Shown here: positions 35,071 to 45,475 of the stretch, in pieces
Numbering within the stretch: the first letter of the stretch is position 1
How the letters are laid out: each line of letters begins with the position of its first letter
Source: Siderastrea siderea
Lineage: Eukaryota; Cnidaria; Anthozoa; Scleractinia; Rhizangiidae
Assembly: GCA_964030785.1 (NCBI GenBank)
Contig: OZ034968.1
Span: 50,351,230 to 50,415,229, forward strand
Length of the DNA stretch: 64,000 bases
Reading direction: 5' to 3'
The notes under the pieces: generated by a model
Seen by the model: the letters and a program-made list of their open reading frames with translations, nothing else
Told to the model about the DNA's origin: nothing
Database searches by the model: none
Position numbers and translations under genes: made by a program

Positions 35071-36060
35071 GAGATTATTCAGCTGAAAAACAATTTTTGT
35101 TTACATATTGTAAACAATCATAAGTACACTTCTTCAACTGTTACTTGATTGCGTAAACGTTTTAGTTGTCACAGTGTGGACATAACTAACCAAACAACAT
35201 TACCCATAACAAGAGAAGCGGATCAGTTTATTTTATGTGTATCCCCCCCCCCCCCCCCACTTTCCCCATATTTTGTTCATGGTGTCATTTCTCTTATTAC
35301 TCCCTGCTGTATTGAAGTTGTCAAGTATTTACTTTTTTGTTATAATTGTATTACGTAACACTTATCAGTCTCTCAATTTGCGTATAAATATTCAAACTAT
35401 AACGGATAATGTTCTAACTAATGATAACATAGCACATAACTTAACAAATTTAACATGTTTAGCAAGTTAAAAATGTCCTTTATATGAAATATTATTTGTG
35501 GTCAGTCTGCTGTTATTTCGACTGTTTGCAAATGATTTTCGTAAACATCAAGTAAGTTCCACTGCATTTTAGTCTTTATGGCCATTCCGTTGGTCATTTA
35601 ACCTTTTGTGTGCATTATGGCCGTATTTAATGAGAGTCGAGTACTCACATTTCACTGAAATGTCCATATATCACTGTTGTTTTATGAAAAACTGTACACT
35701 GATCAAATGGATACTTACAGTTATCGTGAGCAGTCATAAAGATGAGTTCTTGAAAGTTTCGCTGAAATGTCTGTATGTTGTAAAAATTTCTTTAAGTTAT
35801 ATTCTATTCTACCACGTTTGTCTTCTTAAAACAGTACACTGGTCGGATGGATACTTACAGTTTGCGTTAGCAGTCGTAGACATGGCAATCTGAACAAAGA
35901 TGGCGGATCTGATCTGCAAATTATAGAGCATTCTGGGTAACACGCAGAAGCATTCTGGGTATTATACAAATTTCTTCAAATTGCTGTGTACATACTAAAA
36001 CCAAAACAACATCATAGCTCAAAAACATCTTTATTTTTTGTTACTTCTCAGCATCAATAT
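35071..36060. other. Element 1 internal non-coding region upstream of the gene
   Basis: Lies between the gene start and the right terminal repeat. Contains a run of about 16 C (35243-35258), a partly repeated TACTTACAGTT block (35711 and 35851) and AAGATGGCGGA at about 35897. It may hold the promoter; no ORF of interest. Confidence 0.4.
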
Positions 36061-36432
36061 TACTTCTGGTTTAAGGATAATTTCATGTCCGGTTTAGAAG
36101 AAAATGCTTCCATTTGCCCAAATAGTCATAGGTAATGCATCGTTTTCCAAGTTAACTGTCCGAAATTGTTGAAAATAGGCAAGGACTCGTTTTATCCAAC
36201 ATCAGAATTAATTTAAATAGAAAAAAGGACACTTCTGGTAATACCGCATTGCACTTCCGGTCAAGATGGCGACCGTTTTGGAAAAAGTTCAGAAACTCAC
36301 TTATGTAGAAAATTTTGCGATGGCACTATATCAAGTATTTACAAGTATAAAAAATTCTATCATTTCTGAGAATTTGGTGCTTTTAACACAAAATGAACAA
36401 TTCAGGGCAAAATCTGCACATATCCACCCCAC
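36060..36432 (-). repeat. Element 1 right terminal inverted repeat
   Basis: Inverted partner of 29941-30300. CACTTCCGG (36252-36260) and CAAGATGGC (36262-36270) mirror the motif pair of the left repeat with nearly the same spacing. Confidence 0.75.
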
Positions 36433-36770
36433 TAGTTTTACGGGGATTTTAAGGAATGATGCAAACTCTCAGCATGAAAACAAGGCTTTGACATTAAACT
36501 GATTATAACTTCCCACCATTTCAACGAAATTGCACAAACCTTGCAGAGATTATGTTTTGTAATGAGATAAATAGTATTATGTCATAGAGGATTAACAGCA
36601 TGGTCACGTGACAAAGCTAGTATAGGAACGAGGCTCTGGTAATAAAACTGCGATAACTGTCTTCCGTTGCAATGGCTGTGTTTCTTGGCCCAATCAATGT
36701 CATCAGATGCTTTTGAGTCATTATAGCGTCATTACGTGGCAAACTAGCATGGAAACGAGGCTCCCATAAT
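36433..36770 (+). repeat. Element 2 left terminal repeat, inner part
   Basis: Matches 42888-43235 inverted (shared ATTATAACTTCCCACCATTT, TCACGTGAC and AACGAGGCTCCCAT). TCACGTGA, an E-box-like site, is kept in both copies (36604-36611 and 43063-43070). Confidence 0.85.
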
Positions 36771-39624
36771 ATATCGGTTAATTCTTCCTTAATTTGCACA
36801 AAAACCACTTGAGAAGTGGCGTTTGGGATAGTCACAGGGATGATATTTCACGAAAACCCTTAAAATTCTTACTTAGAAGAAAACAGATGAAAATAATTCA
36901 TTCACACAATGTTTCTTTATTCGTCCAAAAACTTGTCATCACATGTCATCTCAGGTACTTTTTACTACAATACACGGTGAATGTACTGTCTGCACATCAA
37001 TATAATGCAACAACCGGCAGAAGGTTGTAGTCCTGCGATCAGTCTATCGCTTTCTCCACTTTCGTAAGCTGCATCCTCTTCATCTTCTTCTTCGTCTTCT
37101 TCAACCACATCTTCCAGCTGGTTTTCACATGGTTCGTCGCCATCACAGCAGCTCCACGAGTCAGTTCAATTAAATGAAGCCTTCCGGCAGTTGCACTTGT
37201 TTGTAGTGCATCAGCTCTTACTGTAGCCACACTTTACCAGCTCTGTTGTAGCTTCTGGTGCAGGAGGGAGGGTTGTCATCACTGGATGCCATTTGTCGTC
37301 CTCCAACTGCCATCCAAAGGCTTCTGGAGATGGATATTGTGGTTCAGGAACCGCGTCCAGCTCTCACACCATTGCTTGAAACTGTGTCCTCTTTGTGGCC
37401 TGGCGAAGGGCGTCTTGCGTGGGTGGTAAATTCTCGGACTGAGCTTTTTTTTTTGCTGAAAAGCCACCATTTTAGCTCCTTGACACTGGCGATCGTGGTA
37501 GCAGGCACGTACACCTTGCAAACAAGCTTCTCGGTGATAGCTAAGGTTTCCTCTGATAGCTGGTCTCTTGTGCCGATGTTTGCGAGGGCAGCGGCGGTCT
37601 CTTCGTCTGCTTCCTTGAAGATCTTTCACCAGGTTGCCTTTCCTCTCTCAGCAAAGCTGCCTGTGATGTCAGCACCACTTAGGGTATGAAGACCAGATAA
37701 CGCTTCAATCTTCGTTCTGCCAAGGGCTTGAACAATTGGTTTTAGCTTAATTATCCGGTGCCGCCTCCCTGTTCCAGTCAAAAAATTCACGTTTTCGCAG
37801 AGCTCTGGATGCCTTCTCGATGAAAGGACAAAGACATCCGTGTCTGGAGAGGAGATGTTAATCTCTGTTGCGCCATGGACTGCGGCGTCCACATCGTGGA
37901 GGATCATCTTTGTCTCAGCTTCTCCCTGGCTGCTTTTCAAGTGTGTGACATCTCAATGTGTTGCCTCACAGCTCCTTCCCCATGTCACAAGCGGACTACT
38001 TCCCCTGCGTTCTGCTGTTTGGAGAGCCTTGGCTAAAAGGTACTGTGTCAATTCCATCTTGGTATTTTCGTGAGATAGAAGTCGCTTCAAAGATACCTTT
38101 GCAATGAGAGTGGAGTCAGTGATTGTGTAATCAACTGGATCTTGATCGCCTTGCCTTCGCACTCGCATACCAGATTTCAAAAAACCACTGTCAAAGCGTC
38201 GCAGTACTTCTCGAGAAGGTGTTCTGTAAAGTGTTCAGCGAGATGAGCGCAGGTTGTTATGGCGGCTGGTTTCTGAGTTGACTGTTACTCTGCCATGCTA
38301 TCTACAATGACCACCTTACATTGCGCCACATGTACTTCTGTTGTTTCATCACTGGAAGTAGCGGCTGCAGGTGCCTCTTTTTGGATTAAGCTCATCAGGG
38401 CGCTCTTAGTGGAGCAATGTTATATCGTGCCATCTGCTGCGAAAAGTGACCTTGGCACCAGGGAAAACTCAGGGAAAAGCTTCTTGTAGGTTGATTTCCG
38501 GTCAAGACTGACACACCATCAGAATGCGAGCAAACAAACACCGGTCTTCTCGTAATTCTACAATCTTGTTGTTTGCAGTGACTTTGGTCCTCTTGCCAGG
38601 GAACTTCTGGTTAGAAGTTTGTGCTTTTCATTGGTGACCACAGACTTTCGTTCCCTTTCTGGATGCGTTCTGTGACGAACATGTTGAGAAGTTTGGCCAC
38701 TTCAATAATTTGCGCACAGAGATCTCGTTCGACTTCCTCAGACGTCACTCCTTTACTAACTAGGTTATAAAAATCATCCTTGCGTAGTTGAGGCAGTCAT
38801 GCGCGAAGAAGTAATTCGTAAATATCTCAAGGGCTTGAATATGTAGCTTCCAGTTGGCAGTGCTAACAGGTCCTGATAAACATCATCTCTACAACCATAC
38901 ACCTATACTGCATGAAAACGCGAAACATTGGATTATTGGCGTTCTGTCCATCAAACTCTGTCATCTTTTTCATGATGTCTACAGACTCAACAGCATCCAA
39001 CATTCGCTTGTGTCCCTCCGCTACCTCCTCTTTCTCTCCGCTGGAGCACGCTTCTTCCAACTGCTTGGCAAGCGGCAACAGACTCTCCTTGCTTTGACCT
39101 TCCTGGCTAAGAAAGGGTTCTTGATACAGCGTGAATAGGGATTGCAAGGTTACAAGATGTGCTGTGTCGGCTCGTTTAACATGATTGCCTTTCAGGATCT
39201 GTTTTACGGTAGACGGACCATAGAGATCCGATTCTACCCATGCCATGTCGATCCCACTATTTTTTATGTACGCACCGATGGTCTTCAACTGTGCCATCAC
39301 GATGTGCAGCTCTCTGGGCGAAGTATGATGTTGCTGAGATCATCACATGCCATCTGCAACTTCTTGGCTGGCGCAAACAAGCCCATGTCAAGCGAGATGA
39401 TGGTCTTCCTCTGCTGGTCTACAACCTACCTGATATATTTAAATAGATATTAGATATTATCATTAGTACTTGAAATACCCCGTCTACTAGCATGCATTAT
39501 TATTTAGTATCTGTGTTTGATTTATTATGATAATTGTGATTAAGCAAAGTTTTCTCTTTTATTTTATTTACTACTCAATGTAAATTAATTCTGAAACCCT
39601 TATGGTATAATAAATAACATGTAT

Positions 39625-39810
39625 TGTGCGGTTCCAGGAAATATCCATACCCCTCCCAGGGAGAGCTTTTTAATCTTATAACCCCCACCCCCTTGGAATT
39701 TCCATTCCAAGGGGTGATTGTAAGACCCCCCACCCCCTGGAACTTCCGTGATTTTTGGACTAGGCCTCCCTACTCCCTGGAAAGTCCATTCCCCCCTCCA
39801 AAAAAAACCC
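39625..39810 (+). repeat. dispersed repeat GGTTCCAGGAAATATCCATACC, copy 1
   Basis: Begins TGTGCGGTTCCAGGAAATAT and contains C-rich blocks and an internal TTGGAATTTCCATTCCAAGG hairpin. Inverted partner at 41345-41475. Both lie in the presumed intron of the Element 2 gene, so they could be two separate insertions or the ends of one 1.85-kb insertion. Confidence 0.65.
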
Positions 39811-39977
39811 ATGCTGTTTCATTGTACATATCTATTTACTAGCGTAAACTTAACTACGTGATAAAGATCAATCCTGCAAAATCGTAAACTTATTTCAGAT
39901 GCGTCCCTGTGGTGAAGTAATTGAATTGAGGAGCACACTTAACAAAAAAAGAGAAAAACATAGCATAATATTAGCTC

Positions 39978-40381
39978 AGTAAGTTCAAACAAACTAGCAA
40001 GTTCAGTTGGAAACCGTTTCCATTCACGATAATATAAAAATCGTTCTAAAAGTCTACGTTCTTTCAAATGACGAGGTTTATCTTATTCTATGATTCACAA
40101 CAACATATCGAATTACTTTTACTTTCACACACATTTAAATTTATCACGTCCGTATTTTTAGCTCTTCGGGCAAAACTTAACGTAAATAAGCTCAAATACT
40201 CTAGCAAATTTAATTGGGATATGTTTTCATTCACGATAATCTAAAAAACGTTCTCAAAATTTACGTTCACTGAAATACGATGTTTACCTTATCATGATTC
40301 ACAACAACATATTGAATTACGTTCAAACACGCATTTAAATTTAATTACGTCCGTGTTTTTAGCTCTTCAGGCAAAACTGTG
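39978..40381 (+). repeat. tandem duplication, two units of about 208 bp
   Basis: Unit one (39978-40177) and unit two (40186-40381) share TTCATTCACGATAAT, ATGATTCACAACAACATAT and TTTTTAGCTCTTC, about 80 per cent alike by eye. Confidence 0.8.
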
Positions 40382-40814
40382 AAAAATACCACAATATTAA
40401 CATCCATAATATTTTTGTCTGTTGCAAGTTTAAAGTTTTCGAGTAGTTTTAATTCATTATTGCGAAAAATATGTCATTTTACAGCACAGACGCTTATCGG
40501 CGACTCATCAACAGGAAAGCCGTAAATTGTCACGCAACATGTTCTCCGTTCAAAACACCTGTTTGTCATCTCCGTATATTTTATGAAATAAAACCCTAAA
40601 AAATAAGCGATTAAAGTTTTGTGCCGTTTAACTGAGCAGCATAAATTAATAGCGGAAATGAGGCGAGGTGAAGTGAATAAAAGAGAGTGGCTTGCTAGAT
40701 TTCCGCTAACTCGTACTTTCATTTGCAGATGTATATTGTGTAGTACAAAAATGGGATCTCATGTATTAATCAGGGAGGCCCTGTTAGGGTAAATTCCGAC
40801 AAGCGACATGGCCT

Positions 40815-41015
40815 TGAAACAGCAACATAAGAAAGATGAAAGGGCGACAAACGACACAAAGATGGATTGAAACTGCGACAGCGACGAAGACAAGCGCAAA
40901 TACAATAGTAAAATACCGACAGGGACATAGCTTCCTCCTCAATACATGAAACGAAGGGTTTTGAAACTCAGACTAGCGACATTCGTAGCCCCCTAAAAGG
41001 GCCTCATCAGGGAGA
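40815..41015 (-). other. possible Penelope-type terminal repeat remnant
   Basis: On the minus strand CCTGATGAGGCCCTTTTAGG leads into GGGGCTACGAATGTCGC. This has the hammerhead-like order CTGATGA, hairpin, GAA, GTC, but in degraded form. No coding part nearby. Confidence 0.3.
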
Positions 41016-41344
41016 GGGATATTGCTTATACCACAGCTTATAATTATAATGGTCAGCTAAAGAATAAAGGACTGTTGAACAACTGAAATGAACTCAACGA
41101 GAACTCAGTCGCTTGCTGGTGACTACTTTTCTCAAGTCGGCCATTTTGTAATTTGGCGGTTCGGCGCGAAGTCTAAAACATCTCTAAGACATATCAAGGT
41201 TGTATGAAGCCGTATAGACCAAGGGTAATATAGCACAAAGAATATTACTGACATTACTATCAACGGACAGAGCGCTACATTTGGTTTGGTTACTTCAATC
41301 GATTAAGAAAGTGGGCAAGTAAACATTTGTTCATTATCGAACTT

Positions 41345-41475
41345 GAAACCCTCTGGAAAGAAAACTCTTTGTTTACCCCCCTCCCCTTCGGAAAATTCCC
41401 GCCTTTAGACCCCCCACCCCTCGGAATTTCCGTGACCCTCCATGGGGTAGGTATGGATATTTTCTGGAACCACAC
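41345..41475 (-). repeat. dispersed repeat GGTTCCAGAAAATATCCATACC, copy 2
   Basis: Inverted partner of 39625-39810, with the same order of C-rich blocks (CGGAAATTCCGAGGGGTGGG). The end next to the donor of the Element 2 gene reads GTGTGGTTCCAG. Confidence 0.65.
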
Positions 41476-42137
41476 ATTGTATTGTTTTGTATTGTACCTT
41501 AACATTGAAGGCCTGAGCTTGCTTGAGCACTGTGAGTAACGTGTTCCACTCGTGTGCTGGAGCTGCGACTAAGGGAAGTGCACCTACTCTTGTAACTGGC
41601 ATAGTTTCTCCGACAAGGGAGTTGTAAACCGATCAGACAGGAACTTTATATTATATTGTCAAGGTTCATCTACCTGCTGTACTGGTGGACCACTGGAATG
41701 TTGCTCTCTGGACAATGTACGTACCAGTAGCCAAGCGTAATCTTGAGAACCTAATGTGATTGGGATCTCCTCTTTCGTAAACAGGCCGAATCTCGGATGC
41801 CTGGGCGTTGGGAAGTGGGGATTGGGACATTCCACTAAAGTGAATATCGATGCAGGCATTAGTCCTTGACAGATCTGGCTAGGTCTGCGTCTTCTAAAGC
41901 GATGAAAAATACCGCTGACCAAGCCACTGTAAAATGGTGCACAGAGTCTCCTACATTGTTAAGATAGGATTCCTAGTTGAGATTTTATGGTTATGCCGCT
42001 TATTTTATTTACGTCCCACTTGTTTTTGTAGCGATTTTAGTAAAAAGAAACAGCAGGTACGATGTTTTTTTGTTAGGAGAAATTAGGGTGTCCAAAAACA
42101 ATGAAAAATAATAATTAAAATAAGCAATAGCAGTATT

Positions 42138-42757
42138 GTCATTAAAGATGTGCTTATTGTTCAACGTGGTGTAAAATAAGAAAGATGAACGTTTATTCGT
42201 TTGTCTCACGATGGAATTGCTTTGAGTTGTTGATTGCGACGTTTCGACTGCAATACTGCTAGTCTTCATCAGGCGATGAGGTCGATTGTTTACGTGTCGC
42301 TATTTGTAGCATGTTGGTTCGCTGCTATTGGTGCATTTCGATCCTCATTATTATTCCGACTATTAGATGTTGTTCCCTCACAGGTCCGCTTTGTGGTTGA
42401 TCGGCTGTTGTGCTTTTTGATCGTAGGAATCCAAGCTTCAGGAAATTCGATTCCACTATCTCTATTGATGTTATTAGGATGAAGTCTTATATGGATAGCC
42501 TCTTTGACCCTACGTCTGTACCAGTGAGGGTCACGATCGATAAACTTAACTTCTTTCCAAATAGGAAGATGCCCCGTTTTGTTAGCGTGTTCCGAAACTG
42601 CGGAGGTTTGTCTACGAGCAAGCCGTATATCTCTGTCGTGTTCTTTTATCCTTTCTTGCATCGCTCTCCCTGTTTCCCCGATGTATATTTAGCCGCACTC
42701 ACATGGAATCTTAGACGACACCGTCTTGTTTAGTTGGTTCAAGGGCGTCTTTCGGTG
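42138..42757 (-). mobile_element. Penelope-like element remnant, copy 2
   Basis: Collinear with copy 1 from GTCATTAAAGATGTG to TTCAAGGGCGTCTTTC. The GIY-YIG tail (42661-42290) is open from RIKEHDRDIRLARRQ through WYRRRVKEAIHIRL; the first part of the domain (CECGKVYIGET in copy 1) is frameshifted here. There is no inverted second terminal segment. Inserted inside Element 2. Confidence 0.75.
42233..42277 (-). ncRNA. hammerhead-ribozyme-like sequence, copy 2
   Basis: The same order as at 29682-29726 on the minus strand, with GAAACGTC (cleavage triplet GTC, the commonest hammerhead site). Stem I is ATCGC with GCAAT, one mismatch. Stem II is unchanged from copy 1, and the extra A is kept. Confidence 0.5.
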
Positions 42758-42887
42758 GCAGTAGCAGTATTTTTGGACAGACGTGCAAGAAACGTCATTG
42801 AGTAAAGGGACGGTGTCAGGCGACTAACCTCTACGAAACATCCATGTAATTATTGTGCTGTAAAAATAGGGTTTTAGGCACTTCAAT

Positions 42888-43343
42888 ATGGGAGCCTCGT
42901 TTCCATGTCAGCTTTGCCAAGTGACCATGTCAATGATCCAAAAGAATCTCAGGACATTTAATGGCCAAGAAACACATCCACTGCAACGTTCGTGCAATTC
43001 GCTTGAACAGAAGACAGTTATTGCAGTTTTATTACCAGAACCTCGTTCCTATGCTAGCTTCGTCACGTGACCATGCTGATAACCTTTTATGGAATAATAC
43101 TTTTCAACTCTTTAAAAAACGTAATCTCTGCAATGTTTGTGAAATTTCGTTGAAATGGTGGGAAGTTATAATCACTTTAATGTCAGAGCCTCGTTTTTCG
43201 TGCTGAGAAATTGAGTCATTTTTTATAACCCCGGTAAAACGACCCGGTGCAGGTTACAGGAATGCCAACAAATTTTTTCATGTTATGTAGGGTCTCCTTA
43301 ACATAATTAGATTGGTGGACTGCCTGCAGCCTGAAATTCCCAC
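42888..43343 (-). repeat. Element 2 right terminal inverted repeat (unbroken)
   Basis: Inverted copy of 29833-29940 joined directly to 36433-36770. It serves as the empty-site reference for the Element 1 insertion. Confidence 0.85.
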
Positions 43344-43649
43344 GGGATTACACTTGCTCCCAGACTAAAACAGTCACAAATCCTCTGTTGTGGTTTGATT
43401 TCACGCGCGAGACTTCATGACAAATGTCTTGCGTAAATTTTTAAAATTTACTTTGAGATTGTATTTTTGGCTAATTCTTAATTGACAACTGGTGTATTTT
43501 ATTCAAAAGTTAGAAATTGTAACTATTCTACATCAAGTGAGTGTTGTTGTTTCGAGCCTATAAATTGTCCTTTCGTACTGCACATGGGGTTGTTTATTAC
43601 CAACTGCTAATTTAGCGAAGCGATCAAAAACCACGTGGACGTTAATGGC

Positions 43650-43810
43650 CCCACCACACTTATGTAAAATAGACGGAATAATCGACAAAAAGTTTTTCCA
43701 GCCAAACATTTTATTCAAATAAACAATACATTTGCTTTTAGAAGCGAAAAACTCTAGATTTTCTTGTGTGCATGGACACATGCATGTAACTTTTGCAGAC
43801 ACTTCACATG
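43650..43810 (-). repeat. dispersed repeat, copy 1
   Basis: On the minus strand GAAGTGTCTGCAAAAGTTA...CAAGAAAATC...TTTGGCTGGAAAA matches 48795-48950 on the plus strand. The two copies are inverted and about 5 kb apart. Confidence 0.7.
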
Positions 43811-43865
43811 ACTAAATGGCCACCGGTTGATCAAAATTAGAGCTGCTTTGCGATCAAAATTGCAA

Positions 43866-44900
43866 AAATCATAGAAATCTGGATGAAGTGATCAGTTAAA
43901 CAATTTTTGAAAGGCAAATCAGCATTTAAAAACAACATTTACCGCAGTGTAGCGTTTACCCAGGTCTTGTAAAATCTATTTGACGTCCGCAGTTCGCTTT
44001 ATTTGGCTTTTGTAAATATTGCAGTTTCCTGAGAATACCTTGCGCGCCTCGCCTTTGTTCAAGTCGAGATTTTCATCTGGTATACAACAATTTCCCATGA
44101 TTACGCGGGGACTTCAATTCTGCCTCCTCGGGTTTTGGCCTGGCCTCTGGCCAAAAACCCTGCGGGGGCTATAAAACATAGGCACGCAGTGCGTGCAGAA
44201 CCGATGACGTTTTTAACTTGTGAGTTTGGCTTGCGCAGTAAATGAATTATTTATATCTTTTTTTCGAGCTAGGCCGCACGGCCAAAACCAGCCGTGCTCC
44301 ACGCATGTTCCGCATGCAGGACACTTTATCTCCTTCCTCTCCTACTATGCATTTTTCTGCCCTCTAGTGGTGTCAATTGTTTAGGAGACATATAAACCAA
44401 TCAGAAACTCTCTTTTGCACATATATTTGTGAGTTTTAAGGACTAGGGGAAACGCCAAACCTTGTCACCAGACTCTTTCAAAGCCAAGAAGACCCTGGGG
44501 ACGAAGTTGGGGAAAAGCCGATTTTTGGCCTACCACTTGGGATATGTCCTAGATTTTCAAGATGTATTTTTCTTCTCTTAAAATGAAGATACTTCTATTT
44601 AGGAACTCAAAACGGGAAGAAATCAACCTAAGGAATAAACAACCTCTGAAAAGAAGACCTGGAGCTCTTTAAAGCAACGAAAAGGCGTTTCGCGTTGAGA
44701 TTCTTTCGATTTGCAAGAGTCCCTGACCTGAAGTCTGTAAAGTTTGCTCTAAAATGTAACCGAACCACGGACTTCAAATAGATTTTACAAGACCTGGGTA
44801 AACGCTGCATTACGGTAAATGTTGTTTTTAAATGTTGATTTGCTTTTTAAAAGTTGTTTAACTGAACGTTTGATCCAGATTTCTATAATTTTTTTTAGTC
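43866..44900. mobile_element. 1.03-kb TIR element
   Basis: Inverted ends of about 130 bp: 43866-43990 and 44758-44900 share CCAGATTTCTAT, AAACAACATTTACCG and TTTACCCAGGTCTTGTAAAA. The interior holds a GGTTTTGGCC...GGCCAAAAACC hairpin (44132-44161) and no transposase. Confidence 0.75.
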
Positions 44901-45475
44901 GTCATGCAGCCTTAAGTTTCTGGGAAGGTTGCTTGGTTGGGGGACCATGTTCGGCATTCCCGAAGACTGTCGAATTTTCCAGAATAGCTAGTTTTCGGGG
45001 GTGGAACAAAAATGCAGAGTAGAAGGAATGAAAAATTACGCTATTAAAGCCACACAACGATAGTGCTGGGATTTCAACAGGGTGACGGGTATTTATATAT
45101 GAAATAGAAATGGCTGGCTTCGTTGTGGTAGACTTCCTTAGAAAATGAAAGGCAAGGACAAACCTGGTTTCCACGTAAGCGGAAGCGAGTGTACTAAATA
45201 ATTCGCGGGTCATCTGATATTTATGATGTTCGGTCTAAGAAATATTTGTCAGCTTCTTTTATTTTGGTAGATGAGTACGCATGCGTATATGGTTCAACTT
45301 TAGAGTGTGAGAAATAACATGACTTCTGTGCAGGGGTGTCCCATAGTAAATGATGGTAAATAGATGTAGATAGCTTGAAGGTATAAAAAGGGCGAATCGT
45401 GAATTTCGAACTGAAACGAATTATTGTTCGTACCTTTCGGCAGGTTTTTAAATTAATGCTCACTCGTTCACTAGG

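Larger units (their letters stand above)
29941..36432 (-). mobile_element. Element 1: 6.5-kb TIR transposon with a zinc-PIN-CXC gene
   Basis: Begins GTGGGGCGGATATGTGC at 29941 and ends with the inverted GCACATATCCACCCCAC at 36432. Similarity of the two ends runs inward at least 200 bp and patchily to about 400 bp. It is inserted in Element 2's left terminal repeat; the unbroken copy at 42888-43343 shows the pre-insertion state. GCCATTTA (29933-29940) and TAGTTTTA (36433-36440) may be a diverged 8-bp target duplication (empty site TCGTTTTA). One long minus-strand gene occupies 35070-30560; the rest is non-coding. Confidence 0.8.
37045..41922 (-). pseudogene. Element 2 gene: related PIN-like protein with an intron, decayed
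   Basis: Minus strand. The left-most readable N-terminal part (about 41640-41498) gives YNSLVGETMPVTRVGALPLV and AHEWNTLLTVLKQAQAFNVK. It ends at a donor (AAG|GTACAA, 41498/41497). After about 2.07 kb the frame resumes at 39425 with VVDQQRKTIISLDMGLF, then MAQLKTIGAYIKNSG and GPSTVKQILKGNHVKRADTA. Later pieces are TANWKLHIQALEIFTNYFFA, DPVDYTITDSTLIAKVSLKR, the nuclease region GEAETKMILHDVDA / SPDTDVFVL / LHTLSGADITGSF (37940-37626) and a Cys-rich tail (about 37250-37150). The acidic motifs align with those of Element 1. Several stops and frameshifts show decay. Confidence 0.65.
29833..43343 (-). mobile_element. Element 2: large TIR transposon, host of Element 1
   Basis: The left terminal repeat is split: 29833-29940 and 36433-36770. 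The right terminal repeat (42888-43343) is the inverted copy of the two joined pieces, about 450 bp, beginning GTGGGAATTTCAGGCTGC. Without the insert the element is about 7.0 kb. It holds a decayed minus-strand gene (37.0-41.9 kb) related to that of Element 1, and later insertions (Penelope copy 2 at 42138-42757; repeats at 39.6-41.5 kb). The bases flanking the ends do not give a convincing target duplication. Confidence 0.7.

Noticed and set aside
37258..37689. 143-codon plus-strand ORF
   Set aside because: Shadow of the Element 2 gene on the other strand.
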